A stretch of DNA of 64,000 bases from Hippophae tibetana (lineage: Eukaryota > Streptophyta > Magnoliopsida > Rosales > Elaeagnaceae): positions 29,101,659 to 29,165,658 of the forward strand of contig CM072811.1 of NCBI GenBank assembly GCA_037013495.1, in the 5' to 3' direction. A program made the translations under genes and the position numbers. The notes below the pieces were generated by a model, which saw only the letters and a list, made by a program, of their open reading frames with translations, was not told the origin of the DNA and searched no databases. Shown here one piece after another: positions 1 to 12,200 of this stretch; position 1 is the stretch's first letter; the number at the start of each line of letters is the position of its first letter.

Positions 1-1844
1 ATGGATAGAAATAGAATCAAGAGAGGCAATAAAAGAGCAAGGGGAAGACGACAAGCAGATATAAGAAACAAAAGAAGAAATAGGATAAGTATATTGACGT
101 TTACCTTTGCATAATACAATAGGATCATCGTTCAGAACTGGATTTGATGACGAAGGAGCAGGTGCAGGACATGAATCAGAAGGTCTATGTCTAGAGTAGA
201 CTTGATTTATAGGAGGCCTAACAGGAAATGGATCAGAGATAGGTTCAAATGATGTGATAGAATAGACTAACAAATCATCATCCTTCCCCTGACGTGTAGG
301 AGAAGGAGAAGACAAAAAATAGGGTGTGTCTTCCATGAAGGTAACATCAATTGAGACAAGATATTTGTTAAGACTAGGATAATAACATTTATAACCTTTC
401 TGGAGACGAGAATAACCAAGGAAGATACACTTCAAATACTTGGGATCTAATTTAGTAACATACAGACGAACATCCCGAACAAAACAAGTGCTACCTAATA
501 TCCTAGGGTCAACTTGAAATAATGACTTATTAGGAAACAAAATTTTGTAAGGAATCTCACCATGAAGAATAGATGAGGGTATGCAATTAATAAGAAAACA
601 TGTTGTTGAAACTGCATCGGCCCAAAAAGGTTTAGAAACATTCATTTGAAATAATAAGGTACGTGTAGTTTCGAGAAGATGTTTATTCTTACGTTCGGTC
701 AATCCATTTTGAGATGGAGTATCAACACACGAAGTTTCATGAAGCATGCCATTTTGAACCATATAAGATTGAAACAAAACTAATGTATATTCTTTGGCAT
801 TATCACTTCGCAAAGTACGAATTGAAACATTAAATTGAGTTTTAATCTCAACACAAAATGTGCAAAAAATAGAAAACATTTCAGAATGACTCTTTATTAA
901 ATATAACCAAGTTACACGAGAATAATCATCCACAAAAGTAACAAAATACTTAAATCCAAGTTTAGACAAAATAGGACAAGGACCCCAAACATCAAAATGA
1001 AATAATTCAAAAGGAATACTAGCACGTTTATTAACTCTTAGATTTGAACTAAGACGATGATGTTTTGCAAATTGACAAGACTTACAATCTAATGAAGACA
1101 CCTTACTAAACTGAGGACAAAGTTTCTGAAGTAAAGGAAGAGATGGATGACCTAGTCTACAATGTGCCTCAAAGGGATAGGTTATACTAGAGCAAGCAAT
1201 AGATTTCGGTATTGGTGTGTCAAGAATATAGAGGCATCCAGACTCATGTCTTTTACCAATAGTCTTCTTCTTCATAAGATCCTGAAATAAGCAACGATTT
1301 GGAAAAAAATGAGATGCAACAGTTAATATTGTGAGTAAGCTGACTTACAAAGATTAAATTAAAGGATAAGCTAAGTAAATGTAAGACATACGACAAAGGA
1401 AGCAAAGGAGTAGGAGTAATTGTACCAGACTCAAGAACACGAGATAAGGACCCATTGGCTAAGGTAACAGTAGAGGTGGAAGTGCGTGACTAAAGAGTAG
1501 AAAAGAGACTAGAATTACTTGTCATATGATCTATGGCACCAGAATCAATAACCCATTTGGAAGATGAGGAAAGGAGACACACATTTGATTTACCTAAATC
1601 AGCAATAACAGTGACAGAAGGTGATGAAGACATTAGTGATTCTTGATACTGTGAGAACTTGGTAAATTCATTTGTAGAGATAAGAACTCATTTTTCAGAA
1701 GTATCATTAGTGGATGCAATATGAGCCGAGTGACCTTTTTGATGCTTGTACTGAAGATTTTCAACAGTCATGTTTCGCATGTCCAGGTTTGTGAAAATAG
1801 TGACACATAATACCTCATAGGTCCTATGGTTGAGTTTCAAACCC

Positions 1845-2603
1845 TTACAAGCCACCTCCTTTGTTTCTATTCATATAAGTTGACCGTCCATGCTCATAAT
1901 TATTATTTCGGCTCACCAAAGTACCATTTAATTGAGCAGGTGGAGGTGGAGGGCCTTTTGTACGAAGTACTCGACTAAACACCTCTTGTAAAAAGGAGAT
2001 CTCAGAACCAGAAAAAACTTGGGACTTAACAGTCTCAAAAGTAGAGGGAATACCGACAAGAAAAATCATGACCGCCATTTTTTCCCGTTGGCTATGTTGA
2101 ACCTTCGCGTGAGGGCTAAAAGGCATCAAACTATTGAGCTCTTCATAAGTCCTTTTAAATTCCATAAAATAATTCGTGAGTGACTGATCTTGTTTGTTTG
2201 CATGGTAAAATGCTTTGCATACCTCATACATGTGTGAAAGATTTCCTTTACCAGAACATAAGAAATCTAAATATTCCATCAATTTCTTAACGAATTCACA
2301 ATGATTAATCAAGTCAATTACATTACTCTCAATAGAATTCTGAATCTGTAGAAATAAGCGGGCATCTTCCCTAAGCCATGTCTGCTTTGAATCATATTTA
2401 GGATGATCATTAGTTAAATGAGTATCTTTGTCGATACTTCTGAAATAAATTCGAATGGTCTTGCTCCAAGCCAAATAATTCGAGCCATTGAGCTTATGGT
2501 CCATGATTTTAGACATCACATACACCATATCTATTACAACATTAGCTTTCTTTTCAGCCATAACTCCTACAAATGACAAGGCAATGAACAAACGAACAAA
2601 CAA
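1845..2603 (-). CDS. copia Gag (UBN2/Retrotran_gag family)
   Basis: The 252-residue frame reads like the nucleocapsid precursor of plant copia elements. The N-terminal part has the family signature KLNGSNYLAWSKTIRIYF (residues about 37-54), followed by WLREDARLFLQIQNSIE. The middle has the helical UBN2 core with MEFKRTYEELNSLMPFSP and MIFLVGIPSTFETVKSQV. Gag would coat the element RNA in cytoplasmic particles. A zinc-knuckle-like segment follows downstream at about 1745-1800. The start shown is the first ATG; homology begins about 30 residues in, so the true start may be the internal methionine at residue 27 or 30. This is an element gene, not a host gene. Confidence 0.85.
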   Translation of the reverse strand: MFVRLFIALSFVGVMAEKKANVVIDMVYVMSKIMDHKLNGSNYLAWSKTIRIYFRSIDKDTHLTNDHPKYDSKQTWLREDARLFLQIQNSIESNVIDLINHCEFVKKLMEYLDFLCSGKGNLSHMYEVCKAFYHANKQDQSLTNYFMEFKRTYEELNSLMPFSPHAKVQHSQREKMAVMIFLVGIPSTFETVKSQVFSGSEISFLQEVFSRVLRTKGPPPPPAQLNGTLVSRNNNYEHGRSTYMNRNKGGGL

Positions 2604-3032
2604 AATCTAACAATAGTAGCGACCAAATACACAGTGAGCAAGAACACAAAATTGGAAAAACCCAAACCTGAACAATCACAAGTGATGAATGCCAAACCAC
2701 CACATATGACGCAGGGGAAATTCGGAGAGCAACACGAGGTCCACCGAAGAAGACTGTTGCAGGGACACGCTATCACGCGCCGGCATATGGAAAGATGGTT
2801 GAAAGTTATGGTGGTGCGTGTGGCTCACTCGCAACTCGTTTGGTGACCAGACTTCGGGGTTTGCCCGATCAATGGCTAGGCTTCCTCCCTGTGTTGGTAG
2901 TGAGAAAATAATTGCACTCCAAAAGGGTGTTCTGAGTTGGAACCCAAAAATGCACTAAATACTAATTTGTGTTTACCCAAAATCAGACCCTAATTTGAAC
3001 AGGGAAAAAAAATTCCCAATTTTGTAACCCAA

Positions 3033-3046
3033 ATGCTCTAATACCA
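3033..3046 (-). other. tRNA primer-binding site of the copia element
   Basis: On the minus strand the bases directly after the LTR read TGGTATTAGAGCAT, a close variant of TGGTATCAGAGC. That is the usual plant copia site, complementary to the 3' end of initiator methionine tRNA. It fixes the LTR edge at 3047. Confidence 0.85.
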
Positions 3047-3222
3047 TGTAAAACTCAGAATTCACTCTTATCTCATATCCATTCAAAGAAACTACATATT
3101 TATATACAATGTTGGGGACACTCTTAGGTGATATACATCTAATACACAACTAAGACACCTAATACATAACTAATATATTCAACTAGTGATAGACACCTAA
3201 TACACAACTAATATCTCGAACA
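3047..3222 (-). repeat. 5' LTR of the copia element (176 bp)
   Basis: Bounded by TG...CA: on the minus strand it starts TGTTCGAGATATTAG and ends TGAGTTTTACA, directly against the primer-binding site. It contains several near-copies of a motif close to CACCTAATACACAACTAA (3120-3215). 176 bp is short for a copia LTR. The partner LTR is outside the window, so age and target duplication cannot be read. Confidence 0.75.
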
Positions 3223-3299
3223 GATATAAAGTAGACAAATTGAGTCTAACCCTTATTGAGCTATCAAGAATAAGTTCCAAAGATTATCATTTTATCTAG

Positions 3300-3572
3300 G
3301 CCTGTCATACCAAACAATTGTTTTATGTATATGATCCAATTGACACAAGATGGTTGGTTGTATTTACACCTCCTACAAAAGAGTTTTACTATGAAAATAG
3401 CACTATAAATGAAGATGATGTACTTGACTTATTGTCCAGCCTTGAATGTTTCACTACTTATGTTCCAAATTTAAACTAAGATTCTAATAATGAGGATGAT
3501 GATTCATCAATTTTTCTATGTAAAGAAATATATGATAATTACATATATAAAGAAAAGCATCGAGTAACTTAA
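3300..3572 (+). pseudogene. TNP2-like CACTA transposase, C-terminal end
   Basis: The reading frame gives QLFYVYDPIDTRWLVVF followed by an acidic tail. This matches the FYV-D-P-x-D-x-x-W-x-V-V motif at the end of plant En/Spm TNP2 transposases (DUF4216-type region). The frame carries a stop codon at 3477-3479 and then continues in the same frame to 3572. The N-terminal and catalytic parts are absent from the window, because the copia element occupies the position just upstream. TNP2 normally cuts and joins the CACTA ends; this piece cannot do so. Confidence 0.7.
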
Positions 3573-3698
3573 TAAATTGTATGTAGAAGGTATATATAAT
3601 GTGTTTAGTTAGTAATTCTTATAAAATTTATTCATGTTTATTGTCTCACATATGATGTTTTTATAACTAGTATTTTTTTATCTTCTTCATTTAGCATT

Positions 3699-5400
3699 AT
3701 GGACGACGAGTTTGATATCAACATGAATAATCAGGTCAATCAATCTAACAAAGTAGAGATGGAAGATACCAAAGATAATGTACCTGATCAAATTGATAAC
3801 CTAGCTAGAAAAATGAAAGATAAAATATTGGTAAATTGGTGAGAACCCCAATACCAATTAATATTCTAAATTGAAAAATTTTAAAAATCTAAGAAATTGA
3901 AAAATATGGAGGAGTATTAGTGTAATACTTTAAAATTACAACTAATGTATTTCATTATGACCTTTTCAGGTTAGTTATAGAGTTTTTAATAGGATTTGGA
4001 AACGATATTGCTATAGGATAGTGAGTTTGATATAAAAGGACTATAAAACCAACGACCTTAATGTTTATTATGTAAGGTCTTTCCTAAACCCATTAAACAA
4101 AAAATAGCTTTACACAAAACTACCAAACATACCTTGGATCACTGATGTTATTGAAAAGACTTTATCGATTATAGACAAACTGAAAATTTTAAGGTATATT
4201 GTTCATATATTTATAATTTTTAATAATATCTTTTAATATATTCAATTATTAAAAATAGTTTGTATTTACTAATAAATCTCTTGTAGGTAAGATGCGAACA
4301 ATTGAAGAAGGCATATGGTAAAAATAAATTCATTAATAGAAGTTGGAGAATGAGCATCCTTAAGACCAAAGCTAAAATGGTAAGAAAATATACATCTGAA
4401 TGTTATTACAATTTTTCAAATTTATGTATGTATTGGTATATTTTAATGAATGAATAGGAGAAAGAGCTAGGTTATAAAGTCACCCAAGCAAACTTGTTCC
4501 TGGTGACGAAGGTACCTAAGAAAGGATTTGATAGTACATTAACTAGTAAACAAAAACCATTACTTGATTTAGTAGTAAGTTAAATATTATAAAAAGCTAA
4601 AATTTTATTTATATTTAATAAATATTAACTAAATAATTTATTTCTATTTAGAAAACCAATAAAGAGAAAATAGAAAAAGGTGAACTTCCAAATGAACTCA
4701 AAAATGATACTTTGTATTATACATTTGGTCTAGATTGTTTAGGACGAGTAACGGGGATTCACAATATGTGAGTCCAATGCAATATCATATGTTCCAAGGA
4801 AAAAGCCCAGAAATATGCGAATGATAGTACATACGAGCTTGATAAATACGTATAAATCGTTGGAAGAAAAAGGTCCTGACATTCACAGAGAGTTTATAAG
4901 AGGCTTAGAGATGAATCTACATGTAATCATGCCAATCAAACTACAAACTTCCAACATATGGATGCCAATCCCTCTCAAGCCAATGAAGCTGCTAACTTCC
5001 AACCTATGGATGTTTGTCCTTATATCTCCAACATGGTACCAATTGCTACTCTTCAGTCTACCAAACGTTCATTTGACATTTCTAATATTTTGGTAAGTTA
5101 ATTTATAATACTCAAATTATATATTATATTTGACTTATAATTAATAACTAATTAATGTTAGTCATAATTTTAAGATAAGAAATATATGATGAAGGATATA
5201 ACAACTAAGAGATATGTTGTTATTGGATCCATAGCACCAACTCAAGGAAGAGTCTTACATTAAGTACCTATTGGTAATAATTATAGGACCTTAGTAGAGA
5301 AGAGTTATGAACCTAAGCATATATTGCTAGTTTCAAATAGTTATGTTGAAACATTAAGAGAGCTGTAAGGTTCATTTATAGCTTGGCCTTTCTCATCTAG
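3699..5400 (+). pseudogene. Transposase_24/TNPA-like CACTA second gene, degraded
   Basis: Exon-like blocks follow the TNP2 tail on the same strand. They include an N-terminal block starting at the ATG at 3699, a block at about 4290-4380, one at 4458-4575 with LVTKVPKKGFDS, one at 4654-4770 with IEKGELPNEL, and a last one at about 5180-5400 ending near SFIAWPFSSS. The pattern is typical of the En/Spm-type second gene (Transposase_24) and of the DUF8039-like segment (F-V/I-A-W-P) that follows it. Intervening stretches are AT-rich and look like introns. Several blocks contain stops, including one at about 5262 and one at about 5367. In a live element this protein would bind subterminal repeats; here it is a relic. 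Confidence 0.6.
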
Positions 5401-5480
5401 TTCATCTAGATCCCATTAATCTAGTAATATTTACATTTAATTTATTAAAATATTCATAAAATTTATTTAATAAATTATTT

Positions 5481-5879
5481 TTTAAAGTTTTTATCTTTTT
5501 ATAAATAAGCCCTTGTTGAGGAATTAAGTCGTCGAGCAAATATTAAAATGTTTAGACCAAATTGTCCTTGTGACTAATAGGAAAATTTATTGGGAAAACA
5601 ATAAAAATAATATTTTTAAAATTTGTAATCATAAAAATAATATTTTTATGTCTATATCATATATTTTTATTATTAAAAAAAAGTTTACACATCATTTTAT
5701 TTTAAATTCTATCCAATTGGATGCAGTTTAAATTGAACTATAGTCATTTAGATTTGTTCAATATTGAATGTCATCTAATAAGAACCCGTTCAATATTATT
5801 AGAGTGCTATTTTTGTTATTATAAATTTTAAAATTGTTATTTTTTTTAATTTTCCAAATTTATCTCTTCCATGCTTCAA
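5481..5879. other. AT-rich gap, nothing recognised
   Basis: Between the CACTA remnant and the LINE scrap I see only AT-rich, low-information sequence with no usable frame. Confidence 0.5.
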
Positions 5880-6200
5880 TTAAATTTCATAGAAGAAATA
5901 ATTTCATCCTTATGGTACTTTGGAAAATGGTAGAAAGATTTGGGATAGAAACCAAATTAAGAGAGACTTTTTAGACCAATTTAATGTCATTTTTTGCAAC
6001 TGACAATCCAATCCTTGTTAATTATTTAAAATATCTCTTCCCTTCAACTATTACACAGAAAAAAAACAATGATTCACTCACTATTATACCATCTCTTTTC
6101 ACAATCAAAGCAAAATTTTGGGAAATGCATACCTTAAAGCTCTAGGACCAGATGATTTCCTAGTTATGTTCTTCAAAAAATGTTTACACATTATGGGAAA
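5880..6200 (+). pseudogene. LINE reverse transcriptase fragment (L1-like)
   Basis: The plus strand contains a frame with ALGPDDFLVMFFKKCLHIMG at about 6140-6205, a decayed form of the KAPGPDGF...FF block of plant L1-like LINE reverse transcriptases. A preceding block (about 5905-5990, LENGRKIWDRNQIKRDFLDQ) fits the linker upstream of that motif, but in a different frame, so at least one frameshift separates them. Only about 100 residues' worth survive; no endonuclease, poly-A tail or target duplication is visible. The copia LTR begins at its right edge, so the LINE was probably already here when that element arrived. Confidence 0.65.
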
Positions 6201-6204
6201 CCAT

Positions 6205-7869
6205 GTAATTCATGAATAAAAGTATATAATGTACAAACTTAATTAATCTAGAGGGGTGAATAGGTTATTTTTTATTTTTATTAATTTATAATTTAATAAC
6301 CTAAACAAAAAAGCTAGGCATGCAATCGTGTGTAAGAATAAAGTGAAAAAAATAAAAGAATAACACAAAATATTTTTAGGTAGAAATAACCTAAGCTATA
6401 ACCATGACCTAAGAGAAAAATCAACGGTCTACCTGACCACGTAACTTTTTACTATGAAAATCAAATATTCAAGTACAAACTCGGTTTTATGCTACTCTAC
6501 TTAGGATACTACCCCAATGTATCTTACTTATGAGCCCGTGCTTTGTTTTCATAGTTTTTAATATTAACATAAGCGGTTTCTAGACCTATGTTTCAATATG
6601 CTTCCCGCCAATCAAGTATGTTTATGAATCAACTGCAAAAGGTTAGTACACAAAGACAAGTGTTTTTGTGTGTTCTAGAACGAATTTAATAATGAATAAT
6701 CATAACTAGAGGATTAAACACATATTTCACTTAAATAAAATCAATTAGTAAATCTTAGAGCAAAACGATTAAGCATAAATATGATAAAAATAATTTCTTT
6801 GAAATTTAATAATTAAATCAAATAATTTCGATGACACAAAATTATTTGATTGAAATATGCGAGAACTTAATTAAGAAGAAGCTATATAAACATAAAAATA
6901 TGAAACAAATAGGCTAATGAATATGGGGGGTCGGAAAAAATACAAATAATCCAATACTAATATGCAGATTAAGAAAAATATAAAAGTATAATTCAAACCC
7001 TTGGCTGAATACTTAACCTTTGAATATTACCTTTGCTGAAAACATGTGGTACAAAATCTATAACTCTTCTTAAAGTTTATTTAATAAGAATCTGAGCCAG
7101 AATGATAAGTAAGATAACGCTTTCCAAATATGTACCTATTTAGACAAAGCCCTTTCCAATATTGGATTCTTTGCATGGTTTGGTATTAAGGTCTATTGAA
7201 AAGATTTGGAACCAACTTCAGTTTGTTTATTTCGGCAACACACCTTTATTTTGGCCGCTTCTTATTCTGCAGCTTCAGCAGATTTTTGTTTGGCAGTTTC
7301 AAGAACTTATTCCCCACCCGTAGGTTTGGCAGTAATATATATACACTTAAGTTTGTTTATTTCGGCAACACACCCTTAGTTTGGCCGCTTCTTATTCTAC
7401 AACTTCCGCAGATTTTTGTTCGGCAGCTTCAAGAACTTATTCCACACCCCGTAGGTTTAGCAGTAATATATATATATATATAATATACATACATATAATA
7501 GTATTAGGGTTAGATTTTTTGGGGTTTAATTATTCAAAGCCCATAAAAAAAGCCTTAAGGTTGTTTTTTAGGACACATTCTAAAAATATTGGAACACATT
7601 TAAGAAATGATTAATTGATAATTTCATAAATTGATTTATGTTTAAATAAATATTTTAGCAGCAAAAATAATTTCAAATTTATGAACATGTGCTATTAAAT
7701 GCATGAGTGTAATCATATATATGATAGTTATAAAATATATACTTGAAATATAACTATCTAAAATTCGGATGTTTCTTCAAATTTGCTTGATAGACTTGAT
7801 AACGAGCTTAAAAATAAGTTTATATGCAAATATTTTTTCCACGAAAATAGATAACACTCAATCCTTACA
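6205..7869 (-). repeat. Long LTR of the SIRE-like copia remnant (3' LTR)
   Basis: On the minus strand a purine-rich tract, AAAAGGGGAGTT, precedes a TGTAAGG start at 7869, as expected for a polypurine tract and LTR edge. Near the other end the plus strand has CTAGAGGGGTGAATAGG (about 6250), a phrase typical of the inner end of SIRE-type LTRs. The exact left edge could lie anywhere between 6204 and 6231. The LTR is about 1.65 kb and contains a two-copy 130-bp tandem repeat. Confidence 0.6.
7221..7480. repeat. 130-bp tandem duplication inside the LTR
   Basis: GTTTGTTTATTTCGGCAACA occurs at 7221 and again at 7351, and the following roughly 100 bases repeat with only scattered differences, ending in a TA-rich run. 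The period is exactly 130 bp, in two copies. No reason to think it is coding. Confidence 0.85.
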
Positions 7870-9280
7870 AACTCCCCTTTTGATATTTTTGTGTGCCAAA
7901 AACACTCACTCATTACATGACACTTACTAGAATAAGATAAAAATATAATGATATCCTAGACTTCATAGTAGAACCATCTTATGGTTTCGTGAATACATTT
8001 TCACTGTAACTTGACAAACTTGTAAGTAACTGAAATGATATAGACAAAGCAAACAACAACTTGGCTTGAAAGCCTCATTTAATTAGTTCAATTTTCATAT
8101 AAATAAATGAAGTGTAAAGAATAATCATGTAATGTATGCATTCATACCAATCAAGCTTATATGTATAACAAAATAAAACATGAAAGTGAAACACACTTTC
8201 CCCTTTTTTGACATACGAGAAAGACAAAGCATTGGACAAAGAAATAGAGCTAAACTTCTCCTAAAGATAAAAGAGCAATGTAAAAATAAATTAATGCAGA
8301 AGTGCAATGTGGTTTGAACTCCCCCTATGTTCTATGGCTCTCTAAATTAAAAACCAATTAAAAATTTAATAAATAAGAAGAAGATGTAAATGAATAAAAA
8401 TCCGAATTTGTTTTTTAAAATTTTCATAAATAGCTATATAAGGTATTAAACTCATTTAATCACAAATAATCACACAACCAATTGAGAACTCATCATTTTT
8501 AACTCAAATTTTGTTTATCCCTTATATAAATAAAGTAGAGTAGAATAGTCACACAAGCATACTTTGCATATATAATGACACATGGGCATTTATTTAAAAG
8601 TAGTATATATGTTTAAACTCTACAAATATGTCAATTAATTCATTTATGACCAATCAAGAAAGACTTGAAGGAAAAAAATATCACCTATAATGAAAACTTA
8701 TAATTGAGTCTTCAATCTCACATATATCTGCCAAATTAGGGCTTCAATTTTTTATCTTCAATTTATAAATGAGTCAAATGATTTTTTTTATTTTTTAACC
8801 TCTATTGGCTCTTTCCTTTTGTGTATTCAAGTAAAAGTTTTATGAGCATTCTTTTTTTTTGCACAATCTTTCCTTCTTCTTTTTTGCATGGGCCATAAAT
8901 ATAGCATGATAAATTTCATACTAGTTGTGAGGTAGCCCTCTCCACTCATTTTGATAGCTTGACACATCATAGTAAGTACCTCTTTCAGTACTAGGTGCCT
9001 CCATATGATACAATTTTAGAAAGTAAGAAATAGAAATCAATAAATTTTATAGTCAAGATCAGTTGAAATCCTAGAGTCTTTCAAGAGAGTTCATAGACTT
9101 TTAGCATAGCAATATGTGTGTTCATGAATGTGTGAATAAGCTCATGTCAACATCGATCATCACATGTACAAGAATACATGGATGCATAAGTCAAAATTGT
9201 AGAATAATTTATACAATACCTTGTTGGCCATATAAGGATTCTACTTCTCTTTCGCCATTTTTTTAAATAAAATTTGAAAG
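7870..9280 (-). other. Post-pol region of the SIRE-like copia remnant
   Basis: AT-rich, no convincing frame. The minus strand of 8880-9200 matches the stretch after pol in the plus-strand relative at about 38350-38700, so it belongs to the element and is not host DNA. The SIRE branch sometimes carries an extra envelope-like frame here; I cannot recognise one. Confidence 0.55.
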
Positions 9281-12200
9281 GAGATATTCCCAAGGCATTC
9301 CTAAGATACTCAAATCTTTAAGTGTTTATAGCTTTGATGAATATATCACCTAGTTATCTTTCAGTAGGTACAAACTCAAGTGTCACTATTTTCTCTTCAA
9401 CTAATTCTTGAATAAAGGTATGCCTAATGTCAATGTTCTTAGTTCTAGTATGTTGAACTAGGTTCTTAGAAATACATATAGCATTAGAGTTATCACAATA
9501 TAAGGGCATCATACCTTGTGGTTGACTGTAGTCCTTGAGCATGTTTTTCATCCAAAACATTTGTATTCAAGAGCTTAATACAGCAATGTATTCTACCTCA
9601 ATTGTAAAGATCGAGATAGAGTTATGTTTTTTACCGTGTCAGTATACTAATTTGTTCCCAATGTAGAAACAACCAGCTAATATGCTCTTCCTATCATCCT
9701 GGTTACCTACCCATTTGACATATATATAACCATTTACTTCACAAGTAGTGTCATTAGTAAAATATAAACCATAATTACTTGTTACTAAAATATACTTGTT
9801 GATTCTATTTACATTATGTATGTGTGATTCCTTAGGGTCAGCTTGATAACGGGCATACACACCAATGCTAAAACCTATGTCAAGTTTACTTGCAGTGAGG
9901 TAAAGTAAGAAACCTATCATACTCCTAAAAAGGTTTTGATCAACACTTATACCTTGAGTGTCCTTTGTAACTTTTGTGTTGGTACATAAAGAAGTCCTTA
10001 ATGATTTGCTAATTTCAAGACTAAACCTTTTAAAAAGGTTACAAACATACTTGGACATTTCAAATTCATTTTTAATAACATGCACAAAATCATCCACTAG
10101 TGTACTAGACGTGGATCCAAAAACTATGTCATCCACATAAATTTGAGCAATGAAGATCTCATCACTACTCCTTTTAATGAATAGAGTCTTATCAACTCCC
10201 CCTCGAATAAATCCCTATTCAAGAGAATTTGGTAAGTGTCTCGTACCATGCTGGAGAAGCTTGTTTCAAACCATAAAGAGCTCTGTTGATTTTGTAAACA
10301 TGATTTGGAAATTTTAGATCAATAAATCCTTTTGGTTGTTCCATGTATACCTTCTCATTCAGAATTCCACTTAAAAGGTAGACTTAACATCCATTTGATA
10401 TAATTTGAAAGCAATGTCAAGTAAAATCCTAATTGACTATAACCTAGCTACATGTGCAAATGTTTCATCAAAGTCAACTCCTTCTACTTATGTGTAGACT
10501 TGAGCTACCAACCTAGCCTTATTTCTTACCACAATTTCATAATTATTAGATTTTTTTTGAACACCTATTTAGTTCCAATTTTTTTTAATATTAGGTACTA
10601 ATATCCAAACATGATTTCTTTCAAATTGAGCTAACTCATCCTACATGACTTTTATCCAAAATTCATCCCTAAGGGCTTCATTCATATTTTTTGTTCAACC
10701 TAAGAAATATAGCATAAATGGGTTACCTCACTTATTTTTCTTCTTCTTGTTACCATGCTTGCATTAGGATCTCCAACTGTATTCTCAATAGGATGATTTT
10801 TTTAGGTGTGGGTTGGATTTATCATTTATGAGGTTGATGCTTCTTCCTTCTTTTCTTCTCCTTCCTCGAACTCATCATCTTTTGTTCCAATAATTTCATT
10901 GGTCATTGTTAATTGAGTACCTATGAAATTTATTTCATTATCAACTTCTCCATTTGTAATCTACTTACCTACATCATCTATAACGACATTTATGGATTCT
11001 ATAACAATATTAGTTTTATAGTTGAAGACTCTATAGGCTCTATTGTTTAGGAAATTACAAAGAAATATACCTTCATCACTTCTTGAATCAAACTTACAAA
11101 AATTGTTCTCGATGTCTAAGTATATAGAATTTACTTCCGAAAACATGCATGAATTTTAGATTGGGTTGTTTACCTCTCCATATCTCATAGGGAGTTTGGT
11201 TTGTACTTGGGTGAAGATATACACGATTTATAATATGACATGCCATGTTTATAGTATCAACTCAAAACCTTTTGGAGACTCACTTGGCATGTAGCATTAC
11301 TCTTCCCATCTCTTGAAGTATCATGTTTTTTTCCTTTCCATTACTCCATTTTGTTAAGGTGTGATATGAGTAGAGAATTCATGAAAGACACCATGTTTTT
11401 TACAGAAGTCAACATACTTGGTATTTTCAAACTCTTTTCCATGATCTTTTCTCAATCTCTTGATGGTTACTATTTTTTCACCTGTAGGTTTCTTATACAA
11501 TATGAGATAAAGAAATCAAAAGAATTTGACTTATATTTAAGAAAGTATACCTAAGTGTAGCAATAAAAGTCATCTACTGCAACTATGATATATTTCTTAC
11601 CTACAATACTTTCTATTCTTATAGGAACCATGAGGTCAATATGTATCAATTCCAATAGTCTATTTATATTGATACTCTTAATCTTCTTATATGCGATCCT
11701 AGTTTGTTTACCCAATTTACATGGTCCACATACAAGTGTTTCAATTTTTGGGAGAATAGGTAGACTATACACAGTCTCAATTTTACTTAATCTAACTAGA
11801 TCTTTAAAATTCATATGACCTAGATTTTTGTGTCATAAGATAGTTGAATCATTGCTAGCTAAGTTACATGTTATTATGGGTGATGTGTCCATGCAATAAC
11901 AATTGTCATGTGATCTAATTTCCTTAATCATGCATTCACCTTTTCGATCTGTTACAATGTAGTGATTGTTTGTAAATTGCATATTGAAATCATTGTCACA
12001 TATTTTACTTATACTAATCAAGTTTGCCTTTAGTCCTTCCACATATAAAACTTCATCAAGTTTAAGAATGCCCTCTATTTGAATAAATCTTTTTCAAATA
12101 ATTTTAGATGTTTTACCATACCCAAAGGTAATCATCCCTTGGTTGTATTTCTCAAAGGTTTTAAACAGAGAATGGTTTCTAGTAATATTTCTAGAGCATC

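Larger units (their letters stand above)
1..3222 (-). mobile_element. Ty1/copia LTR retrotransposon, 5' half (cut by window edge)
   Basis: Read on the minus strand, the order is LTR (3047-3222), primer-binding site, gag (1845-2603), a zinc-knuckle region (about 1745-1800), a protease motif with DSGA (about 1530-1560), a GAG-pre-integrase and integrase core (about 550-1350) and the start of the region between integrase and reverse transcriptase. Integrase phrases such as FELFHFDVWGP, FVDDYSRVTW and QNGLTERKNKHLLE are diagnostic of copia. The reverse transcriptase, RNase H and 3' LTR would lie left of base 1. The integrase frame is open over a long stretch, so this copy looks younger than most in the window, with perhaps one or two breaks in the visible part. 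It sits inside CACTA transposase sequence, which resumes after 3222. Confidence 0.9.
3223..5480 (+). mobile_element. CACTA (En/Spm) transposon remnant, left copy
   Basis: Transposase-tail coding sequence begins just right of the copia LTR, followed by exons of the second CACTA gene, in the same order as the better copy at 13580-17240. Neither terminus is in view. The left part is presumably beyond the copia element, outside the window. The right part fades into unassigned AT-rich DNA at about 5480, before any Ulp1-like segment. The two CACTA copies differ enough in sequence to be distinct insertions of related elements, not a recent duplication. Confidence 0.75.

Noticed and set aside
4815-5096. 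93-residue frame inside the left CACTA copy
   Set aside because: No family features; probably an intron or decayed exon read in a chance frame.
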